From Tulasnella sp. 424 (Eukaryota > Basidiomycota > Agaricomycetes > Cantharellales > Tulasnellaceae), in NCBI GenBank assembly GCA_019633425.1, contig WSUB01000237.1, forward strand, positions 1 to 50,818: a stretch of 50,818 nt of DNA, in the 5' to 3' direction. Every line of letters begins with the position of its first letter. Positions within the stretch are counted from its first letter, which is position 1. Shown here one piece after another: positions 35,338-47,611 of the stretch. The translations under genes were made by a program, and so were the position numbers. Under the pieces are notes generated by a model. The model did no database searches. It was not told where the DNA came from and saw nothing but the letters and a program-made list of their open reading frames with translations.

Positions 35338-37464
35338 TCATATCCTAATCGGATCAGAGGGTCGACGTCCGACTTGGTTTAACACCGCTGGCCGAGGGGA
35401 CTCTAGACTCTCTTCAGCTCCAGTCCGTATTGATGGGTTCGACTCGGAAAAGCATCTTCGAGGCGCCACTTTCTATTAATGGAAATGAAAACGTGGACAA
35501 TCAGATTTACCTGTCCCTTGAGAACGACGCTGTCCACGGAACGAGCAGACTTACGTCCCACCGATCCAAATCCACTTGCAATTCACTCTGACTGCGCCCC
35601 GCTAAGGAACAATCGTACAACCCCGCCTCCGAGTCCCCTGCTCGCCTGTTGTCGCCATAGCCACCGTCCAAACGTTCATCGACGAGACCCATCGACGCGT
35701 TGGGAGCACATGTCGCTCCTTTCATTGTCGCGAAGACAACGGTAGTGCGACGCGTATCCTTGGAGAGCCAAGCCCAAAGCCAGTTAGCTAGGAGAAGGGG
35801 GTAAGCGGGATGGATAATGAATAACGCTTACAGTTTGCTGACGTTTTCGAGTTGAGGAGGGATAGTTTGAGAACTCAAAGTGGGTGCTAAGTGTTTCGTC
35901 GTCATTGGGCGAGTTAAAAGTCTGGCGGATTATCCGTCGACTGCCAAAGAAGGCGTCGATAACCACCCGGTAAAAGTCAGCGGTGTTGGTTAACTACAAA
36001 GATGGGCGGGTTGGACTTGGTACTCACGAATTTAACGTGAACATTAACGAACAGACGTAAAACCGAGGTGTCATGATAGCAAACCAGACGAAGATGAAGT
36101 TTTTCGACCCCTAATCAACATCAAGGCATACCAGTAAATAAGGAGTCATTTGGTTCCAAATACGCGCTCCCCAGGGGGATCTTGTGGAGAACGTCCTCAC
36201 CATGGATAGGTAGAAAGCCATGTTCAAGAGGGCGCAAATCGCAGGAGGGACAGCGGCCTCGATAGTGAGATTTCGTAATCTTCGAAGGACGTCGTCGGTA
36301 TTGGGACTAAAATTCTGCCTGGAATGGCCTCCGAGTTTCCACATTGTCAGGCTGGTTATTGCCAAGTCGGTACCTAGCGGAGGATGAGCAGATTGTCATT
36401 GTGACGAGCCGCTGTTCCCCTTACCGAGGTTGACACATAAAGCTGGAATGGCTAGAAATGCGTGCATGTAAGCGAGATAAAACAGCATCAGTAAAGTACG
36501 ACTTCAAACTTACTCCATCGGGATATACGGTTGAAATCTTGCGAATCGAGTGCAACGAATATACTGACCATCGTAAACAAGCCGACGGCCGCTAACATCC
36601 CTATTTTGACAGTAGTGAAAGGGTTATTAACCGACAGAAGCGGCTAATGGGTAGTTAAACCGACAGCATACCGACAATCAGTCCGCCATAGATTAACTTA
36701 TTTCGACCGTACAATGTATAACACCGGTGCGCAAAGAACAGCTGAGCAACAGCAACGATAATTTGATTGATCATCGGTGAAGTCCATGATTGCCATGGAG
36801 CAGAGGCGAATACCCTGTTTAATGGAGCGATTAGTGGGGCGAGGGCTGTTTGAGATAATCGGTCCAGTTCGCTCACTCCCATGCGCCATAGCTGATTTTG
36901 CCAAAGGGACGCGGCGATGTGATACTCGTTAGTAAGTCTCCTCGTGCAATGGAATCAGAAGCTGTATCGGCGGACTCACTGGACGACGAACCAGTCCCAA
37001 CAGCCTTGAACGATTATTCCCCACTGCACTCTGTTGGAAGGATGCACTGCAGTCAGCTATCGTCTCGTCTCCCCAAGGTCAAAATGCGCCGATCGTTCGC
37101 GTACAGAGATAGTATAACACAAGCGACCACGAGCGTAAATATACCGGGAGATTCGTATCCGAACGTGGAGAAATATCTCATAGTTTGGTTGGCCAAAATA
37201 CCCTGCCCAAGGTTGTTTTCGGTGAGGTCGCGTTACTCGCAGCTATAACCGGGCTAACAAAGAGCACACCATCATGAAAGTAAGACCAATTAGAGCCATT
37301 AACCTAAAGACGAGCGAAATAGGGTGAATCGAAGAAGCGCCGAGAAAACACGAGGCAAAGAGGTTGACGAACCATGGACCGAACATCTCCTCTAGAACGA
37401 CCTTTATATATTCGCCACCATACATGGCAGCATCAGACCCCGTCCCGATACCTGGGTCAGTCAT
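35338..37464 (-). CDS. Array gene K: DUF6534-like membrane protein, 13-exon subgroup
   Basis: The start is ATG 37464-37462 (MTDPGIGTGSDAAMYGGEY...), an N-terminus unlike the IGRPP type. Exons read MRYFSTFGYES, YGAW (microexon), QLFFAHRCYTLYGRNKL, TDLAITSLTMWKL, TIEAAVPPAICALLN, LMFTLNS and RRIIRQTFNS. Exon 12 begins DTRRTTVVFATMKGATCAPN and ends SELQVDLDRWD before GTAAGT. Exon 13 starts KVAPRRCFSES after an ATTAATAG acceptor and runs to TGA at 35340-35338, longer than in J or L. That last acceptor is the least certain part. Confidence 0.82.
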
Positions 37465-38855
37465 CTCCTGCTACAGACAAATAGCGCCGACGGAAACCCC
37501 CCTACAAAACGTCCCCAACCGCTGTGTGTGTGCTTGAAGAGCTGACACCACCCCCGAGGGCTTTCGATATGTATAATGCAGGAAGGCAACTATCTTTCAA
37601 TTCGGAGTATTGGCGATGGGCTTAGACATGTACAAGACCAGGTAAGAGGGAGGAAAGAGGGGAGACGGAATCTTGACGTCTTCCACTGTGCTAGGTTATT
37701 TAGCAGTTCTCACCGAGGGTCGGCCTCCGAATCACCGGGTTCTCCGTTGTCACGCGACAACCCCTTCGTTCCTGACCCAACGGACCTGCCCAGCGCCCAC
37801 GGAACGTGGGGTGGCTGAGTCGGACATGCCAATTGGGTGCGTTCACAAATTATTCTTTGATAAAGTGGGCGTTTTATGAGCTTCTTCCTATGCTATGTTC
37901 AACTCATTCTCTGGTCATTCCCAGCTGCAAATGAAAAGAGATAAGAATTCTCTGGCCCTGGGAAAGCGTATTTACCGTATCCCTCTTCTAATAGCGGATA
38001 CCCGGCCCTGGCCCTCGTGATGTCAACTCTTGGTACCAATCCCAGTGCGTCGTTTTGGGGTGCACGGGTGTTGTTGGACTTTCTTCGGAAGCAATTTGGC
38101 TTTGGATGCTCTCCATCGAGGAACGACCCCATATAGGCATTGACTTCCTGATGCACCGCATAGGCGAGCATCGAAACGCGCGGCGTACGGCATCGCCGAG
38201 TTTGCACCCCGAGCTAAGCGTTGACAAATTGAACGAGTCTCTTCAAGCCTCAACCTGCTTGGCACTGTCACGCTGCCACCATTGACGCAGCGAAATGCCT
38301 CGGGCTTTTTTCCTTAACGCAGCCTCGGGCATGAGGTTGGAGGCCGAATTCCAATCGTCCGCTACCTATAGCCAGGGTCGGCTATTGATGGAATAACTGC
38401 GCACACTACGAGTACTTAATATCAGCAACCAAACATTTCTTCAAGACCTCGATTAATCCGAGAGATCGTCCTTGAGGGAAGAACCCAACTCCAATTTCAC
38501 ATCGATTCATTTTGGGAAACGCATAAAAGAGAAACGAAGCAAGACAGGGGATAACGGAGCTATATGTAACCCGAAGCCAACTCTTGTGTCAGATTTGTTC
38601 TCTGCCAGTAATTGTCACGCTCGGAGGCGATGATCCGTACCGTTGAAGCGGACATCGCTAGAAGACGAGAAAGCCGCGAGTATGATTTACACGTATTTTA
38701 AGTTTGTAGCCTAGGTTGTCTATAAGAATAACATGTCTGAGAAGTGAGCGGATATAACTAATACATGCGACGTATGCGTGTGTAGATGATGCACGGAAGG
38801 CGGTGATATGAAAACATTGGGTTCTCCAGGTACCGATCTCTGCCCCCGAGTACAC
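37465..38855. other. Spacer between genes K and L, nothing recognised
   Basis: Overlapping frames at 37899-38285 on both strands share no recognisable motif. CCTCGGGC occurs twice near 38297-38328 with C-T-rich sequence between, too little to call a terminator or repeat. Confidence 0.35.
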
Positions 38856-40955
38856 TCAAGCCCGGTGCTTCCCATCGATCGGCTCTCCCATGAACGACGA
38901 TTCGACAAATGGTTCCGTACGAACCGATGTCGCGTCTGACTGCGGTCTTAAGGATGGTCGTTTCTGAATAAGAACCGGCCAGGTGAGTCGGAGCCACCCA
39001 CGTGTCGATCGGTGACTTACCTCCCACCGGTCCAAATCTACTTGCAAGTCGCTCCCTGCAAGCGAGCTATCTCTTCTAGAATCTCGTGTCCCGGCTCTTT
39101 GGGGCTCACCCACTCGCTCACCAATGACCCCCATGGACGCGTTCGGGGCATAGATGGGGCCATTCGTCGTTGCAAACACCACAGTAGCACGACGCGAATC
39201 CTACACAAAAAGCGGAATGGCGCGCGAGTCACTTATCGATGCGAGACGTATGCCGGATTAACGCCTTGAATAGGAACCTACAGTTTGTGGGCGCTTTTGA
39301 GATGCGCTCTCGATGTTAGACAGGTCAAAACATGGGCTGAGACCTTCGCCTCCGTTCCCTGAATTAAACACTTGTCTGATGCGGATCCGACTGTCGATAC
39401 CGCATGACGGAAGCGAGTTTTGTGACGTAAAGGTGGTGAGATGTAGCGGAAGCGGCAATAACAAAGCGCATTCAGTATTGTAATTAGGAGGATTCAACGG
39501 AGTGAAACTCACGCGTTCAGCGTAAACATCAACGAGCTGATGTAGAATCTGGGCGTCAAGATATTGAAGCACGTGAAGATAATATTCTTGTTTCCCTGTG
39601 TTCAGGAGCAGCCTGATTCTAGCACGGTTCGAAACCGGACAAAGTCTACGTATGTGACTCACAAGGGCTAAGAAGAACGACATATTCAAAATTGCGCATA
39701 TGGCGGGTGGTACGGCCGCCTCAATAGTAAGATTGCGTAGACGGCGGAGGACATCGTCCGTGTTGGGACTAAATGACTTCTCACCGCCTGCCCACAACTT
39801 CCAGAGTGTGAGTCCAGCAATAGTGAGATCAGTGACTGACACAATCAGGCAAAACAGAGAAGTAAGAAAAGGGCAGATCTTTATCGTGGGGTGCAAGCGG
39901 GAGGGAAAATCTTACATAAGTTTAAGCAAAGAGCGGGAATCGCTATGAAGACCAGAAAGAGTGTGAACGAAGATATGTGAGAGGAATTCTTAAACTCTTA
40001 CTGAATTGTCTATTTAGACGAAGGTTGTACGAATCGATTGCGAGAGCGACCCCAACCATTGTGAACATGACCACGCTCGCCAACATCGCTGTTACCCATC
40101 GGAGAATGAATCAAATCAGGCTTGACCAGTTCCAATCGTCCCGGCGAGTACAGATATACTTACCTAGGATGAGACCGTAAAAGATGAACTTGTTTCGGCG
40201 ATATAGCGTATAGCATCGGTACGCAAAGAATAGCTGAGCAACGAAAACCGTTACTTGGGCGACGATAGGCTCCGACCAGACCGGCCATGAGATGTAGACC
40301 ACAGTCCTGAGTACAAGGAACGACGGATCAGATTAAGGATGACGAGTCAAGGAGCATAGGTCGCAAGCGTACTCACCCCCAATCACCGTAGCTGGCCACG
40401 AATGGGACAGAGCAGTCAGGAATATCCAGAGATAACGGTCTAACATACATTGTACTCACTGGGCCACAAACCAATCCCATGCTGCTAGCAATACCAGGAT
40501 CCATTGCAGTCTGGATCAACGTTGGGATATCAGCGCCCGTGAACTCGAACCACTCGATAGGTTTACGTCTTCTGGTCCACTTCGAGCTCACTTACATTGA
40601 GAGGACGATGCAAGACATAAGGACGGTGAAAATACCACCAGATTCGTAACCAAACGCCGAGAAATACCTTGAAGCTTGGGTTGCGAAGATGCCCTGTAGG
40701 GGTCGAAACGGGATGGTCGATCTAGAACTCCCCTCTTGCCGATAACGTTGCGAAATAGACGCACCATCATAAACGTAATACCGATCGTTGCCAGCAGCCT
40801 GAAAATAGATACGAGGCGTCAAGATTTTGCCAATATGGTAGAGCTCATCAGAGCGAAACCAACCATGAACCAAGTACCCCTCCTGGATCCTCTTTGAACT
40901 TCTCGATGGCATATTCGATAGCGGCCGGGCCTTTGCCAATGACCGGAGTGATCAT
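38856..40955 (-). CDS. Array gene L: DUF6534-like membrane protein, 13-exon subgroup
   Basis: The start is ATG 40955-40953 (MITPVIGKGPAAIEYAI...). Exons read SRYFSAFGYES, YGDW, QLFFAYRCYTLYRRNKF, TDLTIAGLTLWKL, TIEAAVPPAICAILN and LMFTLNA. Exon 11 starts RIRIRQVFNS. Exon 12 begins DSRRATVVFATTNGPIYAPN and ends SDLQVDLDRWE before GTAAGT. Exon 13 starts KRPSLRPQSDATSVRTE after a TTATTCAG acceptor and stops with TGA at 38858-38856. The tail is rich in Ser, Asp and Arg and is presumably cytosolic. It is the last member of the array on this side. Confidence 0.85.
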
Positions 40956-41973
40956 GCTGTTTGCTTCCCGCGAGGATCTGTCAAGCGGGGTGCAAGGGGC
41001 GGGAGCGATTCGGATGGCGGCTGCTGGATCGATCGGGCGGGACGATAAAGCACGCTATCAACGAACCGTACTTCTGTACCGTATGTTATAATTGAAATTG
41101 TCCTGAAGATGTCTTGTCGATACGTTAAAAGATGCCTTCAGAATCGCTGGTCTTTGTTGAATTGGACGAAGAGGATGCTCCTGTATCTATATACAGTGGA
41201 GGGACAACCTCGTGTCGACGGCTGGGGGCCACTGGGGGATGTTGGAAGAGTCGTGCTGCTTGCAGTTCCATTCATTTAAGCGGATCTCGGGATTTGTATG
41301 GTGTAAGCCTCAACATGAGGATATTGTCCCTGAGCCTCAGGGTCCTGGATACCGGCACGGCAAGCCTCGGCTATGTCTCGGAAGTGTCCATAATAAGGAC
41401 CGAGGTGAATACAGACCCGGCCCGGGCGTCAATGTGGATGTCTCAACGTTCGATCCAGAGATCAATCTTCAAGCCAGAAGACGGGGGGTGTTAATGGAGA
41501 AAACGCCGTTAGCTTCGTTCCCGCGTCCGTGTGCACGTGCTTCGTTCAAAAGCGGTGCGCTGCCGCCAGGTCCCGGCTCCGAACAGGACGTGCATCAGTT
41601 TGTGAAGCGAGACAGATGGGATCCAAGAAAGCTATCTAACAGGCTAGTCTCTGTCTCAGCTCGGGATGTTTCGGTCCCTGTCTCGAGGCACTGGCCAGCC
41701 AAGGTTAAAGGCTTATCCTGACGTGCCTAATGCGGAGCCTCAGAATATCCGTCACACCAAAAGGTACACGTGCGGGGGTTACCTAACACCAATGGTTGGT
41801 ATGTGCAGATGTTCGTTCAAGACTATGCTGAGAGGTGCGCCTCTGGAGAGAGCCAAGACAAAACAGGACTCCTCTCACCCGCGCCTTTCGCGCGCTGAGA
41901 CTCGGTACCAGGGGTGCCAACTAGAATCATGTCTATTTCAACTTTGCTCGCTGCAGAGCGAGGTTGGATTTGG
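40956..41973. other. Boundary between the array and the single-copy flank
   Basis: Two overlapping plus-strand frames (41132-41494 and 41212-41721, 120 and 169 codons) are open but show no recognisable domain. Their composition (GPGYRHGKPR, GPGSEQDVHQF) could be coding, yet no conserved motif supports either frame. I leave them uncalled. Confidence 0.35.
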
Positions 41974-44156
41974 TCACAGAGCATTTACACGGCGTCTCAT
42001 CCCTCCGAAGCGGCAAGGTAACTCTGTCGAGGACATGGAGTGCACGGCTTCAGCAATACTTCCGATGAACCACGTGTTGGATACAAAACCCACCTCCTTA
42101 TCGCCAAGGAATTCCAAGAACGCCAGGCAGGCTGCGATGTAGAAACCTCTATCAACTCCCAACAGCCTCGCGATACCTTCGTCTAACTCGATAGTACCAG
42201 TCGTCGGAGTGCCTAGTCGTAGCGCCGGGGTGGTGTCGTAGAATGTTAATAGAGTAAGCATTGTCGGCGCAGTCGTCGGCGAGGCTGGTGAAGGGATCCG
42301 GATAGTAAAGGACTAACAATGGCCGTAGTAGTCAGACCCCCAGAAATAAGCAGGACCTGAATCGAGAACTTACATTCCTGTGCTCGACAGCACCCAATAA
42401 CCTCTTCCCGATGTTCGAGAAGAATCCGCTCATACCTTGGTTGACTGTTTGCTGTTCCATCTGTTGATGAACTAGTCCATGATTATCCACCAAGTGAGGC
42501 TCAGGAGTGATTAGAAAATGCGTAACCTGAGAAGGAGGCGGGGCTGCAGGTGGACCGCGAGGGTGAAGCAGTGGTTGTTGGAGGGAAGAGGGTCTAGAAC
42601 TAGATGCTGCGGGAGCTGGGGCCGGTTCCGATTGTGGTGCTGAAGGGTTCGATTCTGGAGTGGTGGGAGGTGGACCGGAAGCTGAATCAGAGTTGGGGGC
42701 TGGTTGAGGCTGAGGATCGTCTTGGACAAGCGTAATGGTGGAGGATGAACTAATGCTACCTCGAGGAGAAGTCGCTGGACTCGTTGGAGGGTACGAATGC
42801 CTAGATAAAGGGCTTGCTGTTAAATAAGTCGGATGGGGTGAGAGGTTGAGGGCCATTGTTCGGCATGAAAAGGTAAAGCATCCGTCGGGAATTTCAGTCA
42901 CTGGGAACCTGGCAGCTGCAGCAGCTGCGTAGTTGCCTCACGGTTAGTTCAGCACCACGCAATGCGTAATGAGTGTACCCACCTGTCAGAGGGGTGAGCG
43001 GAATAGCAGCACCAGGCGGTAAAGCAGGTGATCGTAACCGAATGTACCAGCCTTTGGTGGGCTTATGGGTCGTCCAAGAAACACGATTTGACGGCACGTG
43101 CGTAAGAACCTCAATGATTTCGGTTTCCACTAGTGTTCGGACCTGGGAACGGCGAAAACGAAATGAGCTTCGTAGGGGCTACCAAAAATAGTAAGACCGT
43201 GGCCAACGCGTAAGTTACGCACTTGGTTCCATTCCGCTCTTCCCAGCCTTTCATCTGAAATGGTGATTTTTAACTCCTCGTCAATAACGTCTGAGCTATA
43301 TGGGTAGAGCGTTAGCAGGCTGACATGTTCTGCATGGACGACTGGGTCATAGGTCGTGAGAGAGGTGCGCACCTTTGAACGTGGAATCGCGATATCATTC
43401 CATACGTAGCTCCTATCGCAGAGGCGGACGGAGGCTGAACGGCGTGTTGAGTTGGCAAAGACATTGCAGCCCGAGGTGAAGGTTGAGGTGCAGCGATTCG
43501 AGACGAAATTTCCGATTGGGACAATTTCACGAGTGGCTGGGTTGGACCCAATGTGCGCCTGCACCAGGAAGTTTGTTTTGCGGCTCGCCTCCTCGATCAA
43601 AGTTCAGGTTGGGGGCTGGCCAGCTGCAGGTAACGACGGAAAAGCCAGCGAGCAAACGAGCTGTGCGAGATCGAAGATTGCATTACATCAGCCGGATTTA
43701 AGGGCATATACTCCGAGGTTCTCCTTTTGGGACAGCCTCCACCAAGGTCACTGCAGTACGTTCAGCCAGATTCGAAGAGGCAGTATAGCCTAGTATAGCC
43801 GAGGGTTTCACTTTGCCCACGTTTCTCTCAGATGCATCGATATCCGAAGAAGAGGCTTTTTGTTGCCGCCTTGCAGCCACTAGATAGGTAACTGCCCAAC
43901 GTTCAGCTCAACCAACTATGACGCCTGAGGTGCATAAACTTACAAGAGATGTCTCTGGCGTACGAGATGGATGCACTTTGATACTCGAAGGCAACATGAG
44001 TTTAGCATGATGCCTTTCCGAGTCTACATCGATCGCCGCCCTCCACGCTGAGGATGAGGAATTCTCGAAGCCAACGACGCGCACAGAACATGACATAATC
44101 ATGTTCAAGTTTGGTAATGGAGTCTCGGGACAGTCTCTAGACCCAGGGCGCTTCAT
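41974..44156 (-). CDS. Conserved basidiomycete hypothetical protein, proline/serine-rich, several exons
   Basis: Several minus-strand segments look coding in sequence. A first exon may start at 44156 (MKRPGSRD...) or at the internal MIMSCSVRVVGFEN. A segment at 43130-43600 contains SYVWNDIAIPRSKV and DEELKITISDERLGRAEW. A segment near 43120-42980 contains SWTTHKPTKGWYIRLRSP and ALPPGAAIPLTPL. A segment at 42901-42370 starts DGCFTFSCRT and runs through a long Pro/Ser/Ala-rich linker to FSNIGKRLLGAVEHRN (GTAAGT donor). The last segment, 42261-41974, contains GFYIAACLAFLEFLGDKE and stops with TGA. The TTHKPTKGWYIRLRSP block recalls hypothetical proteins common in Agaricomycetes, but I cannot assign a function. 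Exon borders at the 5' side are uncertain and some joins could not be made in phase. Confidence 0.5.
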
Positions 44157-44871
44157 TATGCTTCAAAGTGGGGAGCTCGCAGCAGTCGATGCATAATGAG
44201 GTACTGGACCCATAGTCGCCGAGTCTAGACCAGCGCGCCAGGTCGCGCCATCGCGCCAGCCGAGGTTCTAGGCGCAATACGGCCTGAAATCCGCCGATCA
44301 TACAAGACTAATGTAGATCACCTCCCTGACGAATTGCACCAGCCGCGTTCTCAGCTTGAGAGACGCGGGGTTGGGACGTAAATCAGCACAATGGCAGGAG
44401 GGACAACCCGCTCAGCTCGAGGTAAGTATCACAAATCGAGCGTTTCGAATCAAGGCTCCTTGCAGCACATATGAATGCACTTTCCGCAGTTCCGGATCGT
44501 TATGCCTTTTCCGACACAGTACTCAACGTCCGGTGGGCTTTCGATTGGGCCGGGAACTGGACGGAGAGGTCGATTTCACGTTCATCTCACGGTCGAGAAT
44601 TCGATTTCAGACCACAACAACCGCCGGCAGAGTAAAAATCGCAACACGCCTCCTCAGAAGGCCTATCTTCGTCTTGAACCCGCAGTAGCACGTAATAGGC
44701 AAACGATCCGGCCCTACTCGCATCTTCAGCACGATGGCGAAGAAAACCTTGAGCTTCGTCGCGATGGCATCTCCCCTTGTCAGTACTTAAAGCTCTTGAA
44801 GCAGGCGAACGGCCACTCCTCAGAGCTCCTCTCACCTAAAAACATTGTACCAACCTCTAACGACCCTCAAA
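44157..44871. other. Divergent intergenic region
   Basis: This region lies between two genes transcribed away from each other and probably holds both promoters. Frames at 44356-44688 and 44475-44966 overlap the first exon of the ATPase gene in another frame and are regarded as shadows. GCGCGCCAGGTCGCGCCATC near 44233 is a local GC-rich cluster with the word GCGCCA repeated. Confidence 0.45.
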
Positions 44872-46744
44872 ATGTACTCACGAGCTGTAAATCTACTCGA
44901 CACCTTCATCTTCGGCGGACTGCTTCAATGGTTCCTCAGTGCCGTCATCCTCGGCCCATTCCTTGAAAGCGCGGTGAACTGGGTTTTCTGCGCTTTGACG
45001 TTTGCTCCACAAGGTGTGCACTCCTTCTTTATATCTCCCCCGAGTATATGATCGAACCAAACACACTTTTGTCGTTCTTCAGGTTTGACCACCTCCGCAA
45101 TAATCAACAGCACCGACCCGACGTACGGGTTAGTCGCCGCGTACTTACGTCGTCATGACGTTTGGCGCAACTCCGGCAGTGTTGTGGTTTCTTCCGAGGA
45201 CAATCCAGGCCGCCCGGTTCGCTATCGAGCCCCTCTAGATCAACCTCAAGTTTTCCGACACCAGCGTCCGGCAGGGGGCGAGGTCTGGTGCCAAGTTATC
45301 AAGACCTTGGACCACGACGAGGCGCAACTTCGCTTAACGTGAGTCTACCCCTAATGACCCCGCTTGAACTTAAGTTGCACCTAACTTACTTATTTGATTT
45401 GACTTGAACCATAAAAACCAGATTTTTGACTACGGACCGCACAGTACTGGACGAATTCATCTCCGTAATCCGAGCAGAACGCCCATCCACGTCCAAGCCT
45501 CAAGTCACCACTTACACCACCGACACGTACGGCTGGTGGAGCCCCACAAAAACCACCGTTAGGCGAACTCTGGATGCGCTTATCCTTCCAGCGGGGATTA
45601 AAGAAGCGCTCGTGGACGATGTGAAGGAATTCCGCGTCACCCAATCAGCATGGAGCGTGAAATCGGGCGTTCCGCTCAGACGTGGTTACCTTTTGTACGG
45701 ACCTGAGGGAACGGGCAAGAGGACTACGATTTTGGCGTTAGCTGCGGAGTTGGGAGTCGGTGTCTATACTATCAGTTTGTCAGACGGAACGTACGTGACT
45801 GGACAGCAAACCTCTCTGTTTCGTACGAGGGCTGACGAGACACGTTTTCTAGCGTTTCCGATGATCCCTGCCTCTTCCGCCTCGTTAACGCCGTCCCACC
45901 ACGCAGCATCGTTCTCCTGGAAGATGCGCACTGCCTCTCTACATTTGATCCCGAGTACCTTCAGCCGTCCGAGTTCCCTTTCACCGAGCCTATTTCCCGG
46001 GATGATTGCGAGCCACCAAGTCCGATTCCTTGCGTTGCGGATGTGAAACCTAGTCAGGTATCACTCGCGGCCTTGGCTTCCGTCTTGGATGGTTTGCACA
46101 GTGAGGATGGGGTTATGTTCTTTGCGACGGTATGCTGTTTTCACACTTTTGCATCATGCTCGAGCATCTGCTTACTCACGCTGTCCAATCACTAGGCTGA
46201 CGACGCTAGTCTAATCGACTCGGCACTCCTTCGCCCCGGTAGGATTGATGTCAGCGCCCAATACCGACTAGCGACACAAGACCAAATGGTCTCATTGTTC
46301 AAACGGTTTTATGCGGCATCGTCCGAAGATAACGAGGACTCGACGTCGACAGACGGGGGCTCGAGCCCGCAGACCTCTGCTCTACAACTTGTCGAGGATT
46401 ACTTCTCCGTTCGTCGTCGGCCTCATTCATCTCGGCACTCGGATTCCTCATCCTCGCCACCAACGCCACCCATGACACCCTCGCACCACTTCTATTCCCC
46501 TCCTGTCGTCTTCCGCACTCCAGTTCTTCCTCGGGCGCTTCCTCGACAGACGTTGGAAGACTTGGCGGAACGTTTCGCATGCACGATTCCAGAGGACACG
46601 TATGGAGTGGCCGAGTTGCAGAGCTATCTGTTGACGAAGAAGGATGAGCCGGGGGAGGCTGTGAGCGGTGTACGAGAGTGGATGGAAGGTTTGAGAGAGG
46701 AGAAAGCTAGGATGGAGAGGATGGTAGAGGGTAATTTGCTATGA
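44872..46744 (+). CDS. BCS1-like mitochondrial AAA ATPase
   Basis: Five exons (44872-45013, 45083-45338, 45422-45790, 45853-46129, 46196-46744) join in phase to 530 residues. A hydrophobic N-terminal segment (FGGLLQWFLSAVILG) is followed by the BCS1 N-terminal domain (TTSAIINSTDPTYGLVAAYL at about 50-70) and the AAA domain. Walker A is GPEGTGKRT at about 225, Walker B is SIVLLEDAH at about 275, and LLRPGRID at about 360 carries the arginines that line the ATP site. BCS1 proteins translocate the folded Rieske protein across the mitochondrial inner membrane. Basidiomycetes carry several BCS1-like paralogues whose substrates are unknown, so this may not be the Rieske chaperone itself. A Ser/Pro-rich insert (SSSSPPTPPMTPS, about 430) is unusual. 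The start is the second of two nearby ATGs (44845 and 44872); the first is also in frame. Confidence 0.85.
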
Positions 46745-47068
46745 TTGATGATGTTTTATGTGGTGACTTTGGTTCCGCTTTCCGTTGCTTGCCTTTCATG
46801 ATGTTAACGTTTTGCACGACTGGACTCTGTTCGGCCTCATTCGTACATGCAGTCCTTAGTTATTCTCTGACCCACGACATTTATGTGATTGACGTTCTGA
46901 AAACGTAGTGTGAGAATGATGGTGGTCGCGCGCACGTTGGATGAAACAAAGTTTTGCCTTCCCAAGCGGGAGGAACTCATTATGCAACTAGCTAAAGTAG
47001 ACATTATACACCAGAGATCTAGAATAACCCAGTGTCATCTTGCAACTACATTATTGTATCTCCACTCC
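46745..47068. other. Convergent intergenic region
   Basis: The 3' ends of the ATPase gene and the small acidic protein gene face each other here. AT-rich words suitable for polyadenylation are present, but no feature can be fixed. Confidence 0.4.
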
Positions 47069-47611
47069 TCATGGCCAAGTCGCAGACTTGCCCTGCCTGT
47101 TTGTCACACGCAAAATGATCCCAGCATCGGCCAACTGCTGCTCGTCGTACTCCCCATTGATCCATCCCGTAACCAACTCTTCCATTTCCTTCTTCTGCTT
47201 TTCAGATAGTTTCTTTGATCCGGAGTCGAATTCGATTTCCCATTCGTCCGAGTCTTCCATGATTGGGTCGTCGAACGGGTTGGAACCCGAGGAGTCGGAA
47301 CTCCCGCAGCTGTCCATGTCGATCAGCTCAGGAGAGTCTGGGATAAAATTGGTTTCTTTCTCGGAGTGGGAGGGCATCCATTTCTGGCCGGGGCGCTGGC
47401 TGAGGCCTGGGGGAGGATCTTGAGAACTGATGTTGGCGAGCCCGAGCGAGTTCGGTACGGCGTTCTTGGAATCATTGTCGAGGTTAAATTGCTGCCGTAA
47501 CAAAGCTCGACGAGCTTCATATTCGGCGAGGTAGGTCTTGCGGCGATGTTCAGCAAGTTTGGCAGCGAGGACCTTGCGGGTCATCTCACGGAAGAGGTCG
47601 GATTGGGACAT
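47069..47611 (-). CDS. Small acidic hypothetical protein with basic N-terminal helix
   Basis: This is an uninterrupted frame of 180 residues. It starts MSQSDLFREMTRKVLAAKLA, continues with a charged, probably helical segment (EHRRKTYLAEYEARRALLRQQ, residues about 21-41), then a Ser/Asp-rich acidic middle (SCGSSDSSGSNPFDDP). It ends with a second helical stretch (SEKQKKEMEELVTGWINGEY). No signal peptide or membrane segment is seen. The amphipathic, low-complexity layout suggests a cytosolic or nuclear scaffold-like protein. I do not recognise the family. The lack of introns is unlike its neighbours, but coding composition is convincing. Confidence 0.65.
   Translation of the reverse strand: MSQSDLFREMTRKVLAAKLAEHRRKTYLAEYEARRALLRQQFNLDNDSKNAVPNSLGLANISSQDPPPGLSQRPGQKWMPSHSEKETNFIPDSPELIDMDSCGSSDSSGSNPFDDPIMEDSDEWEIEFDSGSKKLSEKQKKEMEELVTGWINGEYDEQQLADAGIILRVTNRQGKSATWP

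Noticed and set aside
39258..39896. Long minus-strand frame of 212 codons in gene L
   Set aside because: It reads through three introns of gene L. The family motifs change frame at GT/AG borders that match the other eleven copies, so the spliced model is preferred.
41132..41721. Overlapping plus-strand frames next to gene L
   Set aside because: Two frames are open over the same stretch and neither has a recognisable domain, so there is no ground to choose one as a gene.
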